The notes: generated by a model not told the origin, from the sequence alone. Positions 9,430-18,730 are shown, numbered from the stretch's first letter. The stretch: DNA of 64,000 nt from Brevundimonas nasdae (GCF_016654005.1 NZ_JAEPWN010000002.1:62001-126000); one strand, 5' to 3'. Numbers and translations are program-made.

Positions 9430-9450
9430 CGCTGGATGGATAATCCAGCG
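9430..9450 (-). terminator. Hairpin just downstream of tRNA-Pro(TGG)
   Basis: CGCTGGAT (9430-9437) pairs with ATCCAGCG (9443-9450) across a 5-base loop, ten bases past the tRNA 3' end. There is no U-tract, so termination is uncertain. Confidence 0.3.
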
Positions 9451-9459
9451 GCCTTCCGT

Positions 9460-9536
<77 letters not shown>

Positions 9537-9581
9537 GACCGAACGGAGCGCTCTATTGGCACTTCGCGACGTGATCCGCAA

Positions 9582-10061
9582 TCAGGGTTTGAAATAAGAA
9601 TGCACGACCTTGTCGCCCGGCTTGGCGCCGATCTCGGCGGCGCGCCCGGCCCGCAGCTCCAATACCCCGTTGGCAGGCCCGTTTGACGGGATGGGCGCCT
9701 CTGAGAACGGCGTGGCGTGGGCCGCGATCGAGACGATTTTCCCCTGTGGATCAATATAGATGATGTCCAGCGAACTGGGCGTATTGCGCATCCAGAAGCT
9801 TTGCTCGCGCGCCGGTTCGCCCGGCCATTCGAACAACATGCCCCGGTCGTCCTCAAGCGGAGGGCGGAACATCAGGCCCCGCTGACGCTTGGGTTCGGTG
9901 TCGGCGATCTCGACCCAGAACTGGTGTTCGCCGCTGGCCGTGACGATCGACAGGCGTTCAGTGGGATCGCCATTCGGCCCCACGGGCCCCTTGGCCGCAC
10001 AGCCCATCAGGCCCAGCGCCAGAACGCCGGTGAGCAGGAAACGTCTTGTTGCGCCGATCAT
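9582..10061 (-). CDS. DUF192 family lipoprotein
   Basis: Exported protein of 159 residues. The ATG at 10061 begins a lipoprotein signal ([16 protein letters not shown], lipobox LMGC); longer open frame upstream overlaps the cold-shock gene and is not needed. The mature part is a DUF192 domain with the usual marks: [43 protein letters not shown] and VLELRAG. The biochemical role of DUF192 is not established. It lies between tRNA-Pro and the cold-shock gene on the same strand. Confidence 0.88.
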   Translation of the reverse strand: MIGATRRFLLTGVLALGLMGCAAKGPVGPNGDPTERLSIVTASGEHQFWVEIADTEPKRQRGLMFRPPLEDDRGMLFEWPGEPAREQSFWMRNTPSSLDIIYIDPQGKIVSIAAHATPFSEAPIPSNGPANGVLELRAGRAAEIGAKPGDKVVHSYFKP

Positions 10062-10084
10062 GCGCCCTCCCAAGGGCGGTAAAA

Positions 10085-10606
10085 TCAGCCGCCCGTTCTG
10101 ATGTCCGCGACCACCAGCCCCTTGGGGCCATCGGCGAATCGCACCTGAACCGTGTCGCCGGGAACCAGTTCGTCCAGACCGCAGCGACGCAGGGTTTCGA
10201 TGTGGACGAAGATATCGCCCGCCTCGCCGTTGCGCACGACGAATCCGTACCCCTTGGTGCGATTGAACCATTTGACGACCGCAGGCTCCAGCGAGCCGCC
10301 GACCGGCGGAGCGGAATCGGCGACGGCCGCGGGTGCAGGTTTTCGGGCAGCGACGAGCGGCGCGCCCTCCCCCAGGTGGTGGATCTCCACCGCCTGCCAG
10401 CCTTTAAGCCGTTTGACGCAGTCGCAGGTGATCGGCGCGCCCTCATCGGCGTTTTCGCGACCGCTGTCCCGCAGGCTGCTGACATGAAGGAGCACATCGC
10501 GCAGTTCGGTCAGCGTCGGATCGTCCGGCACGATGAAGCCGTAGCCCTTCGTGGGATCAAACCATTTTACGCGCCCGACGACACGAACGGTCTCCGCCGT
10601 TTCCAT
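10085..10606 (-). CDS. Two-domain cold-shock protein
   Basis: Protein of 173 residues with two cold-shock domains joined by a proline/alanine-rich linker (roughly residues 85-105). Domain 1 has [19 protein letters not shown] and the RNP2-like DVLLHVSSL; domain 2 has [18 protein letters not shown] and DIFVHIETL. Such double-CSD proteins are known in Caulobacter, where they act as RNA chaperones. The start is uncertain: ATG at 10606 is used here, but a TTG at 10624 in frame is also possible; neither has a strong ribosome site. Confidence 0.85.
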   Translation of the reverse strand: METAETVRVVGRVKWFDPTKGYGFIVPDDPTLTELRDVLLHVSSLRDSGRENADEGAPITCDCVKRLKGWQAVEIHHLGEGAPLVAARKPAPAAVADSAPPVGGSLEPAVVKWFNRTKGYGFVVRNGEAGDIFVHIETLRRCGLDELVPGDTVQVRFADGPKGLVVADIRTGG

Positions 10607-10809
10607 CACTGGGTATTCAGACAAGATATTAGCCCCCGCCCGTTCCTCTTACGGGTTCGCGGCCATTTAACACCGTTCCGCGAATCTTTGAAAAGCCGAA
10701 AATGCGTCTAATCCGTGTGTCCGCACACGGAATACGCGCAACCGTTGTGAAAGAGTGAGGTTTCGCGTGGAAATACAGTGGCCTGGAGGCGCAACTGAAA
10801 CCGCCCGCG

Positions 10810-10884
10810 TGGCAGTCCCTAGGGGAGTCGAACCCCTCTTTTCAGGTTGAAAACCTGACGTCCTAACCGATAGACGAAGGGACC
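10810..10884 (-). tRNA. tRNA-Glu (anticodon TTC)
   Basis: A 75-base cloverleaf with acceptor GGTCCCT/AGGGACT, discriminator G, encoded CCA at 10810-10812, anticodon TTC in loop TTTTCAA and T-arm GGGG TTCGACT CCCC. Confidence 0.97.
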
Positions 10885-10903
10885 GCTGCGCGGGAGAGCG
10901 GGC

Positions 10904-10932
10904 GATATAGCCGCGCCTTCCGGATGGCGCAA
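10904..10932 (-). promoter_or_regulatory. Promoter of tRNA-Glu
   Basis: On the minus strand TTGCGC (10927-10932), a 17-base spacer, then TATATC (10904-10909) within GCTATATC, an exact match to the Caulobacter -10 pattern GCTANAWC. It ends 19 bases before the tRNA. Confidence 0.75.
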
Positions 10933-10973
10933 GCATGTTTTCCAGTTTTTTCGAAGCCAGCGGTTTCCGAGGC

Positions 10974-12791
10974 TTAGCCCTGGATCATGCGCGGATCGGA
11001 CACGTCCTCAATCTCGAACTGAACACCGCGCCGACCATTCCAGTCGTCGGCTTTTAGCCGCCCGACAATGCTCAAGCCCCCCTGCCCTGACAGCAGCGCC
11101 TGTCCGCCCGGCAGATCGGCGCAGCGCCAGGCGATGGCGCGTACAGAACTGCCGTCGGGGCCGACCAGACGGCACCGGATATGGCCGCCGTTCATCTGCA
11201 CGGGTTCGCGCGCCTGCACCCCGGTCAGGGCGAAGACGGGCTCGGGGTTGGCGGGACCGAAGGGCGCGAGCTGCTCGAAGGATTCGAACAGGGCGCGGTT
11301 TGCGCCCGCCGGTTCGATCAGGGCGTCGATCTCCAGCCAGTCCTGCGCCACCGCCTCGATCCGCTCATGGGCCAGCCGATCGTGGAGGAAGGCGGTCAGT
11401 TCCCCCAGACGCGCGCTGTCGACCGTCAGCCCCGCCGCCATGGCGTGACCGCCGCCCGCCAGAAGAACGCCTTCCTCCCAGGCCGCCTGAATGGCCCGGC
11501 CCAGGTTCATGCCCGGCTGCGAACGGCCCGACCCCTTGCCCAGGCCCGTTACAGGATCGACGCCGACGACGATGACGGGCTTGCGCCAGCGTTCGCGCAG
11601 GCGTCCGGCGACGATGCCGACCACGCCGGGATGCCAGTCGTCGCCCGCCACAATGACCACAGCCGATTCGTCGGCATGGGCGCCGGTCGCCTCGACCTTG
11701 CGCACGGCGGCGTCGGTGACGGCCTTTTCCACATCCCGGCGCGACAGGTTCAGCGCGTCCAACTCGATGGCCAGACGTTCGGCCTCAGCCGGATCATCAG
11801 TGGACAGCAGCCGCGCGCCCAGATCAGAGCGGCCGATGCGTCCGCCCGCATTGATGCGCGGCCCCAGGATGAAGCCTGCGTGATTGCTCTTGGCCGGCCC
11901 CTGCTCCGCGCCGGCTGCCGCCAGCAGAGCGCGCAGGCCAGGGTTCTTCCAGTCGCTCATGACCTTCAGGCCCAGACCCGTCAGGGCGCGGTTGAAACCG
12001 GTCAGGCCGGTCACGTCGCAGATGGCGCCCAGCGCAGCCAGATCCAGCCACTGGCGTATGTCGGGCTCAGGCCGATCGGCGAACAGGCCGCGCTTGCGAC
12101 CCTCGCGGTTCAGGGCGGCCAGCAGGACGAAGACCACGCCCGCCGCAGCCAGATTGCCCTGGCCTGAGTTGCAGCCGGGGCGGTTCGGGTTGACGACCGC
12201 CAGCGCCTTGGGCGGTTCGTGGCGCATCAGGTGGTGGTCGATGACCACGACATTCAGGCCGATGCTGTCGGCGTGGGCCAAGGCCTCGTTCGCCGCCGCG
12301 CCGCAGTCGACCGTAACGACCAGATCAGCGCCCGACGCCTTCAGGGTATCGAAGGCCGCAGCACTGGGGCCGTACCCTTCCTTGATCCGGTCCGGGACAT
12401 AGATGGGCAGTTCAGCGCCGACCGAACGGAACCAGCGCACCAGCAGAGCTGCGCTGGAGGCGCCGTCCACATCATAGTCGGCGAAGACATGGATGCTGGC
12501 CTTGGCCTGCAGCGCATCCAGAATGGCGTCGGCGGCGGCGTCCATGTCCATGAAGCTGGATGGATCGGGAAACAGGGCGCGCAGGGTCGGGGTCAGAAAG
12601 TCGGCGCCCTGATCGGCGCCAACGCCGCGCGAGGCCAGGGCGCGGGCCAGCGGCTCTTCCAGTCCCAGGCCCTGCATATGGGCGCGGGTGGTCGTGGCGT
12701 CAGCCGGTCGCTGTCGCCAGGCACGACCCGAAAGGGAGCGCGAGACGCCCAGAAATGCGTTCAGGGTTTGAGAGCCGCTATCGTCCGCCAT
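10974..12791 (-). CDS. recJ: Single-stranded-DNA-specific exonuclease RecJ
   Basis: 5'-3' ssDNA exonuclease of the DHH superfamily, 605 residues, acting in recombinational and mismatch repair in the cytoplasm. Metal-binding motifs are visible: motif I in HVFADYDVDGASSAALL, VVTVDCGAA, and the DHH motif in VVVIDHHLMRHE. The DHHA1 part carries GPRINAGGRIGR and later VAGGDDWHPGVVGIVAGRL-type sequence and LLAGGGHAMAAG. A C-terminal OB-like part ends in VQFEIEDVSDPRMIQG. The ATG at 12791 gives the usual family length. A small lipoprotein gene lies 38 bases upstream. Confidence 0.96.
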   Translation of the reverse strand: MADDSGSQTLNAFLGVSRSLSGRAWRQRPADATTTRAHMQGLGLEEPLARALASRGVGADQGADFLTPTLRALFPDPSSFMDMDAAADAILDALQAKASIHVFADYDVDGASSAALLVRWFRSVGAELPIYVPDRIKEGYGPSAAAFDTLKASGADLVVTVDCGAAANEALAHADSIGLNVVVIDHHLMRHEPPKALAVVNPNRPGCNSGQGNLAAAGVVFVLLAALNREGRKRGLFADRPEPDIRQWLDLAALGAICDVTGLTGFNRALTGLGLKVMSDWKNPGLRALLAAAGAEQGPAKSNHAGFILGPRINAGGRIGRSDLGARLLSTDDPAEAERLAIELDALNLSRRDVEKAVTDAAVRKVEATGAHADESAVVIVAGDDWHPGVVGIVAGRLRERWRKPVIVVGVDPVTGLGKGSGRSQPGMNLGRAIQAAWEEGVLLAGGGHAMAAGLTVDSARLGELTAFLHDRLAHERIEAVAQDWLEIDALIEPAGANRALFESFEQLAPFGPANPEPVFALTGVQAREPVQMNGGHIRCRLVGPDGSSVRAIAWRCADLPGGQALLSGQGGLSIVGRLKADDWNGRRGVQFEIEDVSDPRMIQG

Positions 12792-12829
12792 CAGCGCATC
12801 ATCGCGGGATTCTGCGTTCCCGGCGAGAT

Positions 12830-13291
12830 TTATGGGTTCGGGCGACGGTCGATGGGCGGCGGCGCCTTGGCCCGGTCGCGCAGGGATTGGGCCAGGGCCT
12901 CGATGTCATCAGCGGTCTGAAGCGAATCAGGCGAGGTCGGAACGGCTCCGACCTGGGCGCGCGTGCGGGCGGCCAGGGCCTCGGCGTCGTCCAGCGTCCA
13001 TTCGATCCGCGACACTTCGCCGCCAAGAGCCGCGCCCTTGCCTTCCAGAGAACGCACGTTCGCTGCGATCTGGGTCGGCGGCGGCAGGTCCTGCGGCGTG
13101 GTCGGGAAGTCAGTCCAGCGCGGATAGTGACGGTTGGCGTCAACCAGGGCGGCGATGCGCGGAGCCAGGGGGCCGTTCGGATCCGTTTTCGCGCTGAAGG
13201 CCGCCCCACAGCCGCTCAAGGCCAGCCCGCCGCCCAGAACCGTCAGGGCGACAAGGTGAAGCTTGGTCTTTTTGCAAAACAGCGCGTTCAT
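12830..13291 (-). CDS. Hypothetical lipoprotein
   Basis: Protein of 153 residues with a clear lipoprotein signal (LVALTVLGGGLALSGC). The mature part is polar, with HYPRWTDFPTTPQDLPPP suggesting a conserved short block, and a helical region (DDAEALAARTRAQ, DDIEALAQSLRDRA). I do not recognise a functional family. It precedes recJ on the same strand by 38 bases, so the two may be cotranscribed. Confidence 0.75.
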   Translation of the reverse strand: MNALFCKKTKLHLVALTVLGGGLALSGCGAAFSAKTDPNGPLAPRIAALVDANRHYPRWTDFPTTPQDLPPPTQIAANVRSLEGKGAALGGEVSRIEWTLDDAEALAARTRAQVGAVPTSPDSLQTADDIEALAQSLRDRAKAPPPIDRRPNP

Positions 13292-13374
13292 GTCAGGACA
13301 GGTCTTATGCCATCATCGCCTTGGGCGGAAGGGCGACGACCGTGAACCGCTGACAGGAAACGCGAAGGGCATCC

Positions 13375-15315
13375 ATGGCCAAGTCCCCGCAGACGCCGAC
13401 TGAACCCGCGGCACGCGCCCCCAGAAAGGCGGGACGGCCTACATCCGCCAAGCCTCGCCCGCCCAAGGCGTCAAAGCCTGCGCCGATAGAAGAACCCGTC
13501 CCCGCAGCACCTGAGCCTGCACCTGAACCGGCCATCGCCGCCTTCCCCGGCGCCGAGCAGGCGCAGCTGATTGAAACCCTGTCGATGAACCTGGCCAAGG
13601 CGGCGATGATGGCCCAGAGCGCCATCGCCGAGGCCGCGCTGAGCCAGGCCGACCGCCCCGCCGCCCTGTCCGCCGACCCGTTCAATGTCGCCCCGGCCAT
13701 GAGTTCGGTCATGACCAGTCTGGCGGCCCGCCCCGAAAAACTGTTCCACGCCCAGGCCGATCTGTTCGGCCGCTATATGGAGTTGTGGGCCTCAACCGCG
13801 CGTCAGGCGGGCGGTGAGGCGCCGACGCCCGCCCCCGCCGACAAACGGTTCAAAGACCCCGCCTGGTCCGAGAACCCCATGTTCGACATGATGCGTCGGT
13901 CCTACCTGCTGACCTCGGACTGGATGAACAGCCTGATCGCGGGCGTGGAGGACATTGATCCCACGCTGAAACGCCGCGCCCAGTTCTTCACCCGCCTGCT
14001 GACCGACGCCTTCTCTCCATCGAACTTCCTGGCCTCCAACCCGGTCGCGCTTAAGGCGCTGGCGGAGACCAGCGGCGAATCCCTGGTGAAGGGAATGCAG
14101 AACTTCGCCGCCGACCTGGAGCGCGGCGGCGGCTCGCTGCGGATCAGTCAGGCCGATTATGGCAAGTTCGTCGTGGGCGAGAATGTCGCCACGGCCCCCG
14201 GTCAGGTGGTCTGGCGCGATGAACTGTTCGAACTGATTCAGTACGCGGCGGAAGGCGAGACGCAGCACGCGATCCCGTTGCTGATCTTCCCGCCGTGGAT
14301 CAACAAGTTCTACATCATGGACCTGCAGCCCGGGAATTCGCTGATCCGCTGGCTGTCGGCGCAGGGGTTCACGGTCTTCGTCTGCTCGTGGGTCAATCCT
14401 GATCTGGACAAGGCTGGGTTCGGCTTTGACGACTATCTGCAGAAGGGCATCTACCGCGCCGTCGAAAAGACGCTGGAGCAGGCAGGCGCGGAACAGCTGA
14501 ACGCCGTCGGATACTGCATCGGCGGCACCCTGTTGGGCGCGGCGCTGGCGCATATGGCGGCAAATGGCGACAAGCGCGTCGCCGCCGCCACCTTCTTCGC
14601 CGCCCAGCATGACTTCAAGGAGGCGGGCGACCTGCTGCTGTTCACCGACGAGCACTGGCTGAACGAGATCGAACGCCAAATGGATGCGGCGGGCGGGGTC
14701 CTGCCCGGCGCCGTCATGGCCGAGACCTTCAACGCCCTGCGGTCCAACGACCTGATCTGGTCCTTCTTCATCAGCAATTATCTGCTGGGCAAGGACCCGC
14801 CCGCCTTTGACCTGCTGTTCTGGAACGCGGACCAGACCCGTATGCCCAAGGCGCTGCACATGGCCTATCTGCGCCAGATGTATGGGGCCAACGCCCTGGC
14901 CCAGGGCGCCTTCCAGATCGGCGGGCTGACGGCGGACCTGTCGCAGGTGTCGATCCCGCTCTATTTCCAGGCCAGCCGCGAGGACCATATCGCGCCGATG
15001 AACTCGGTCTATCGTTCGGCCCGGCTGTTCGGCGGCAAGGACGTGACCTTCACATTGGCCGGGTCAGGCCATATCGCCGGGGTCATCAACGCACCTGTCG
15101 CCAGGAAATACCAACACTGGATCAACGACCAACTGCCGGAAACCCTGGCGGAATGGCAGGCGGGCGCCGTAGAGCATCCGGGCAGCTGGTGGGAACACTG
15201 GGCCGGTTGGCTGCATGAACGCTCTGGTCCGCAGATTCCGGCGCGCGATCCCGCCAAGGGACCGCTGAAGCCCATCGAACCGGCGCCGGGCAGCTATGTG
15301 AAAGTGAAGTCTTGA
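13375..15315 (+). CDS. phaC: Class I poly(R)-hydroxyalkanoate synthase
   Basis: Polymerises (R)-3-hydroxyacyl-CoA into storage granules. The 646 residues start with a charged Pro/Ala/Lys-rich tail (to about residue 60), then the PhaC N-terminal domain and an alpha/beta-hydrolase core. The catalytic triad is visible: Cys381 in the lipase-like box NAVGYCIGGTLLG, Asp in YFQASREDHIAPM and His in GSGHIAGVINAP. No phaA, phaB, depolymerase or phasin genes are adjacent, so substrate supply is encoded elsewhere. The stop overlaps the TTG start of the next gene. Confidence 0.95.
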   Translation: MAKSPQTPTEPAARAPRKAGRPTSAKPRPPKASKPAPIEEPVPAAPEPAPEPAIAAFPGAEQAQLIETLSMNLAKAAMMAQSAIAEAALSQADRPAALSADPFNVAPAMSSVMTSLAARPEKLFHAQADLFGRYMELWASTARQAGGEAPTPAPADKRFKDPAWSENPMFDMMRRSYLLTSDWMNSLIAGVEDIDPTLKRRAQFFTRLLTDAFSPSNFLASNPVALKALAETSGESLVKGMQNFAADLERGGGSLRISQADYGKFVVGENVATAPGQVVWRDELFELIQYAAEGETQHAIPLLIFPPWINKFYIMDLQPGNSLIRWLSAQGFTVFVCSWVNPDLDKAGFGFDDYLQKGIYRAVEKTLEQAGAEQLNAVGYCIGGTLLGAALAHMAANGDKRVAAATFFAAQHDFKEAGDLLLFTDEHWLNEIERQMDAAGGVLPGAVMAETFNALRSNDLIWSFFISNYLLGKDPPAFDLLFWNADQTRMPKALHMAYLRQMYGANALAQGAFQIGGLTADLSQVSIPLYFQASREDHIAPMNSVYRSARLFGGKDVTFTLAGSGHIAGVINAPVARKYQHWINDQLPETLAEWQAGAVEHPGSWWEHWAGWLHERSGPQIPARDPAKGPLKPIEPAPGSYVKVKS

Positions 15316-15692
15316 ATCGTCTCGAACCGAACACCCTGCTGGCGATCAGCACCGCCGTCGCCCTCGCCCTTCTGATCATGACCGCCAGCGTCTTCGGCGT
15401 GCCGGGCGCCGCGCTGAAATACGTCATCATCGCGGTGATCTGTTCGGTTCTGTTCGTGTCCCTGAACGGCTGGATGGCCCGGCTGATGAAGCGCCCGGCT
15501 CCCTTGCCGCTGATCCTCGCCGACGCGCCGTCGACGGCGGCCTGGGCCAGCCTGTTTCCGCTTCTGGTCATCATCGCCGCCGCGATTCCGGTCTTCTTCT
15601 CCGGCCACGATTACGGTCTGCTGATCCTTTTCGCCTCGATCTGGTTTGCGGTGACGGTCGATTCCGCCATCCGCGCCAATCGTCGTGGCTAG
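15312..15692 (+). CDS. Small membrane protein coupled to phaC
   Basis: Hypothetical protein of 126 residues with about four hydrophobic segments (LLAISTAVALALLIMTASVFG, YVIIAVICSVLFVSL, AAWASLFPLLVIIAAAIPVFF, LLILFASIWFAVTV). The start codon is TTG at 15312 and overlaps the phaC stop in TTGA, indicating translational coupling; no ATG fits this frame. I do not recognise the family. Its stop shares the palindrome CTAG with the stop of the convergent msrB gene. Confidence 0.7.
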   Translation: MNRLEPNTLLAISTAVALALLIMTASVFGVPGAALKYVIIAVICSVLFVSLNGWMARLMKRPAPLPLILADAPSTAAWASLFPLLVIIAAAIPVFFSGHDYGLLILFASIWFAVTVDSAIRANRRG

Positions 15693-16192
15693 GCGGCCAT
15701 GAATTTCAACGCCACGCCGTTGTTGCAGTAGCGCAGGCCGGTCGGCCGGGGGCCGTCGTCGAAGACGTGCCCCTGATGGCCCAGACAGCGGCCGCAGTGG
15801 TATTCGGTGCGTGGAATGCCGATGGCCAGATCGCCCTGTCGCCCGATATTGGCGGCGATGACGTCATAGAAACTGGGCCAGCCGGTGTGGGAATCGAACT
15901 TCCACGTCGAACGGAACAGCGGCAGGTCGCAGCCCTTGCAGACGAAGGTTCCGGGCCGATGCTCGTCGTTCAGCGGGCTGGTGAAGGGCGTTTCGGTTCC
16001 TTGACGCCGCATCACCCGCCACGAGGCGTCGCCCAGCCGTCGTCGCCAGTCCGCGTCCGACACGCGGCGATAGGGAGAGGCGGCGTATTCCCCCTGCCCG
16101 GCCTCCGAGGTTTCGGGAGCGCAGGAGGACAGGGCGAGCGCGCCGGCGCCCATCAGAAGGCCCCGGCGATGCAGGATCAGGGACTGGGTCAT
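15689..16192 (-). CDS. msrB: Exported peptide-methionine (R)-S-oxide reductase
   Basis: Reduces methionine-R-sulfoxide in proteins. The 167 residues start with a Tat-like signal (LHRRGLLMGAGALALSSC) that also ends in a lipobox-like SSC, so the enzyme is probably exported and perhaps lipid-anchored. The zinc site is CKGC plus CGRC, and the conserved WPSFYDV and RTEYHCGRCLGHQGHVFDDGP are present. The catalytic cysteine is in LRYCNNGVAL, where most relatives have RYCIN. ATG at 16192 is preferred; one at 16201 also fits. Converges on the phaC-linked gene with shared stop-codon bases. Confidence 0.9.
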   Translation of the reverse strand: MTQSLILHRRGLLMGAGALALSSCAPETSEAGQGEYAASPYRRVSDADWRRRLGDASWRVMRRQGTETPFTSPLNDEHRPGTFVCKGCDLPLFRSTWKFDSHTGWPSFYDVIAANIGRQGDLAIGIPRTEYHCGRCLGHQGHVFDDGPRPTGLRYCNNGVALKFMAA

Positions 16193-16245
16193 GACACCCA
16201 TACGACGGGCGCCATGAAATGGTTTCAGGCCGCCCGATCACATGA

Positions 16246-17181
16246 TCAGATCAGGCCGGTCGCCTCGTCCAGACCCAGCATGATGTTCAGGTTCTGCACC
16301 GCAGCGCCCGACGCGCCCTTGCCCAGATTGTCCAGCAGGGCGACCAGCCGCGCCTGTTCGCCGTCGCGGGCGCCGAAGACGTGCAGACGCAGGCGATTGG
16401 TGCCGTTCAGGGCCTCTGGCTCAATGCCTGTCATGGCTTCGGTCTCGTCCAGATCGGCGACTTCGACGAACTGCTGGCCCTCATAGGCTTCGACCAGGGC
16501 GCCGTGAATGCGTTCGACCGACGGGGTTTCCGGTAAGGCGCCCAGATGCAGCGGAACCTCGACCAACATGCCCTGGCGATAGTTGCCGACCGCAGGGGTG
16601 AACAACACGTCGTTGCTCAGACCCGTATGCCTGGTCATCTCCGGCACATGCTTGTGTTTCAGCGACAGGCCATAGGCGCGATAGGAGGTGGCGGCGCCGG
16701 GGGCTTCGAACTCGGCGATCATGGCCTTGCCGCCGCCGGAATAGCCCGACACCGCATTGACCGTGACCGGATAGTTGGCAGGCAGCAGCCCCGCCTTCAC
16801 CAGCGGGCGCACCAAACCGATGAAGCCGGTCGGATAGCAGCCGGGGTTCGACACGAACTGCGAACGCGCGATCAGGTCGCGCTGGCCTGTATCCATTTCG
16901 GGGAAACCATACGCCCAGCCCGGCGCGACCCGATAGGCGGTCGAGGCGTCGATCACCTTGACCGACGGGTTCTCGACCATGGCCACGGCCTCGCGCGCCG
17001 CATCGTCGGGCAGGCACAGGATCACCGCGTCAGCGCTGTTCAGGGCTTCGCGGCGTGCATCGACATCGCGGCGTCGGTCGCCCAGCAACAGCAGCTCCAG
17101 ATCCGGGCGGGCTTCCAGCCGCTCACGGATTTCCAGGCCTGTCGTTCCGGCTTCGCCGTCGATGAAGATGGTGTGGGTCAA
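16246..17181 (-). CDS. argC: N-acetyl-gamma-glutamyl-phosphate reductase (short type)
   Basis: NADPH-dependent arginine-biosynthesis enzyme, 311 residues, the length of the short (type 2) ArgC form. The nucleotide-binding start FIDGEAGTTGLEIRERL and the catalytic cysteine in FVSNPGCYPTGFIGLVRPL are clear, as are AVSGYSGGGKAM and the histidines of KHKHVPEM. The start is TTG at 17181 with AAGGAT upstream; no ATG is available before the conserved N-terminus. A small membrane ORF ends four bases upstream. Confidence 0.94.
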   Translation of the reverse strand: MTHTIFIDGEAGTTGLEIRERLEARPDLELLLLGDRRRDVDARREALNSADAVILCLPDDAAREAVAMVENPSVKVIDASTAYRVAPGWAYGFPEMDTGQRDLIARSQFVSNPGCYPTGFIGLVRPLVKAGLLPANYPVTVNAVSGYSGGGKAMIAEFEAPGAATSYRAYGLSLKHKHVPEMTRHTGLSNDVLFTPAVGNYRQGMLVEVPLHLGALPETPSVERIHGALVEAYEGQQFVEVADLDETEAMTGIEPEALNGTNRLRLHVFGARDGEQARLVALLDNLGKGASGAAVQNLNIMLGLDEATGLI

Positions 17182-17185
17182 CTAC

Positions 17186-17422
17186 TCAATCCTTCGGCCC
17201 GGTCGTCGCCGGCGCGCTTTCACTAATGACGTTGGACTGTGTGAACAATCGGGCAAGCCACGCTGCGCCGTTTCCCAGTGTCACGCCTGCAAAACATATG
17301 ATCAGCAATACCAGAGGCACAACGACGACGCCGCCGATCCCATTGCCATCAATGCTCATGCCGAGGAGCTTGATCGACACTGAGTGTCTCTGAATGGGAA
17401 CTCGCTTCGTGTTCTTGAACAT
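17186..17422 (-). CDS. Small single-pass membrane protein, hypothetical
   Basis: Predicted protein of 78 residues with one strong membrane segment (VVVVPLVLLIICFAGVTLG). The ATG at 17422 has GGAG nine bases upstream; the frame stays open further upstream. It ends four bases before the argC start on the same strand. The DNA from about 17190 to 17640 is visibly less GC-rich than the flanking genes, so this may be transferred or fast-evolving sequence. I do not recognise a family. Confidence 0.45.
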   Translation of the reverse strand: MFKNTKRVPIQRHSVSIKLLGMSIDGNGIGGVVVVPLVLLIICFAGVTLGNGAAWLARLFTQSNVISESAPATTGPKD

Positions 17423-17607
17423 CGGGCACATCTCCGCATTAGCGAAATCAGCAAGCGCTCCGATGGGGGTATGGGGGGACGATTGCGGCCCTTGGTCAAC
17501 GAGAAAATTTCGCACGAGGTGCTCTCTCGAAAATCGATCTTAGGGCGCGCAGCTGAGTTGAGCTTTTGAGCCCAGTTTCACGGGAGGGTTCGAATCCCAG
17601 TTTGCTC

Positions 17608-17623
17608 GTCACGTCTCCGTGAC
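17608..17623. other. Short hairpin with GNRA-type loop
   Basis: GTCACG (17608-17613) pairs with CGTGAC (17618-17623); on the minus strand the loop is GAGA. No U-tract follows. It lies in the gap between the rpsI terminator and the small membrane ORF. Confidence 0.3.
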
Positions 17624-17643
17624 TACCCAGATTGAACCAAAGA

Positions 17644-17675
17644 AAAAGGGCGCTCCGGGTCTCCCCGAAGCGCCC
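17644..17675 (-). terminator. Intrinsic terminator of rplM-rpsI
   Basis: A 12-bp stem (17648-17659 with 17664-17675, one G-U pair on the minus strand), 4-base loop, followed on the minus strand by TTTTTCTTT. It starts 25 bases after the rpsI stop. Confidence 0.88.
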
Positions 17676-17699
17676 CAAATCCAAACCGCGTGAACGCGA

Positions 17700-18191
17700 T
17701 TAGCGCTTCGAGAACTGGAAGCTGCGGCGTGCCTTGGCGCGGCCGTACTTCTTACGCTCGACGACGCGGCTGTCGCGGGTCAGGAAGCCGTGCGGCTTCA
17801 GAACCTTGCGCAGTTCCGGTTCGAAATGCGTCAGGGCGTGCGAAAGGCCGTGGCGGATAGCGCCAGCCTGGCCCGACAGGCCCGAACCTTCGACGGTGCA
17901 GACCACGTCGTATTGCGTGGCGCGGTCCGAGACGGTCAGCGGTTGAGCGATCATCATGCGCAGCACGGGACGAGCGAAATATTGCTCCTGGTCCTTGCCG
18001 TTGATGGTGATCTTGCCGGTGCCGGGCTTAACCCAGACGCGGGCGATGGCGTTCTTACGCTTGCCGGTCGAATAGGCGCGACCCTGTGCGTCCAGCTTCT
18101 GAACGTAAACGGGGGCGTCGTTCTCGACCGAAGAGCTCAGGCCCTTCAGGGCGTCGAAGCCGGTGGCGGTGTCTTGCGTCGCGTCAGTCAT
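17700..18191 (-). CDS. rpsI: 30S ribosomal protein S9
   Basis: Small-subunit protein reaching into the P site. The 163 residues have an N-terminal extension of about 35 residues before the conserved [19 protein letters not shown], and the invariant tail RRSFQFSKR that contacts P-site t[21 protein letters not shown] is the central conserved block. It follows rplM after two bases, the universal L13-S9 pair. Confidence 0.98.
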   Translation of the reverse strand: MTDATQDTATGFDALKGLSSSVENDAPVYVQKLDAQGRAYSTGKRKNAIARVWVKPGTGKITINGKDQEQYFARPVLRMMIAQPLTVSDRATQYDVVCTVEGSGLSGQAGAIRHGLSHALTHFEPELRKVLKPHGFLTRDSRVVERKKYGRAKARRSFQFSKR

Positions 18192-18193
18192 GC

Positions 18194-18670
18194 TCAGGCG
18201 CTCCGGGTGTTCTTGGCGGACGCCGACTTGAAGTCGATCGTTTCCGGTTGCTGGGCTTCATGCTCGTGTTGGCTGCCTGCGAACAGACGCAGGTGCGTCA
18301 GTTGCTTGCGGGCCAGCGGGCTTTCCTTGGGCAGCATGCGCTCAACAGCCTTTTCGAGCACGCGCTCGGGGAAGCGGCCGTTCAGGACCTTCTCGGGGGT
18401 CGTCGACTTGACGCCGCCCGGGTGACCGGTGTGGCGATAGTAAACCTTGTCGGTGTTCTTCTTGCCGGTGAACACCACCTTGTCGACGTTGGTGACGACG
18501 ACGTAGTCGCCGCAGTCAACGTGCGGGGTGTAGTCGCCGCGGTGCTTGCCGCGCAGACGGTTGGCGATGAAGGTCGCGAGACGGCCCACGACGACGCCTT
18601 CGGCATCGATGTGGATCCATTTCTTCTCGACCTCGGCCGGCTTCAACGAAGCCGTAGTGCTCTTCAGCAT
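18194..18670 (-). CDS. rplM: 50S ribosomal protein L13
   Basis: Large-subunit protein of 158 residues. Conserved marks are [39 protein letters not shown] and [12 protein letters not shown], followed by [20 protein letters not shown]. First gene of the rplM-rpsI operon, with a promoter at 18731-18759 and a terminator behind rpsI. Confidence 0.98.
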   Translation of the reverse strand: MLKSTTASLKPAEVEKKWIHIDAEGVVVGRLATFIANRLRGKHRGDYTPHVDCGDYVVVTNVDKVVFTGKKNTDKVYYRHTGHPGGVKSTTPEKVLNGRFPERVLEKAVERMLPKESPLARKQLTHLRLFAGSQHEHEAQQPETIDFKSASAKNTRSA

Positions 18671-18730
18671 GAGGGGGTTCCTGGAGACGAAAATCGGGTC
18701 CGGCCCCCGAAGGAACCGAATGAAGGCGCG

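Noticed and set aside
17584-17599. tRNA or tmRNA fragment
   Set aside because: Only a T-arm-like GGGTTCGAATCCC is present, with two mismatched outer stem pairs and no acceptor or anticodon arm.
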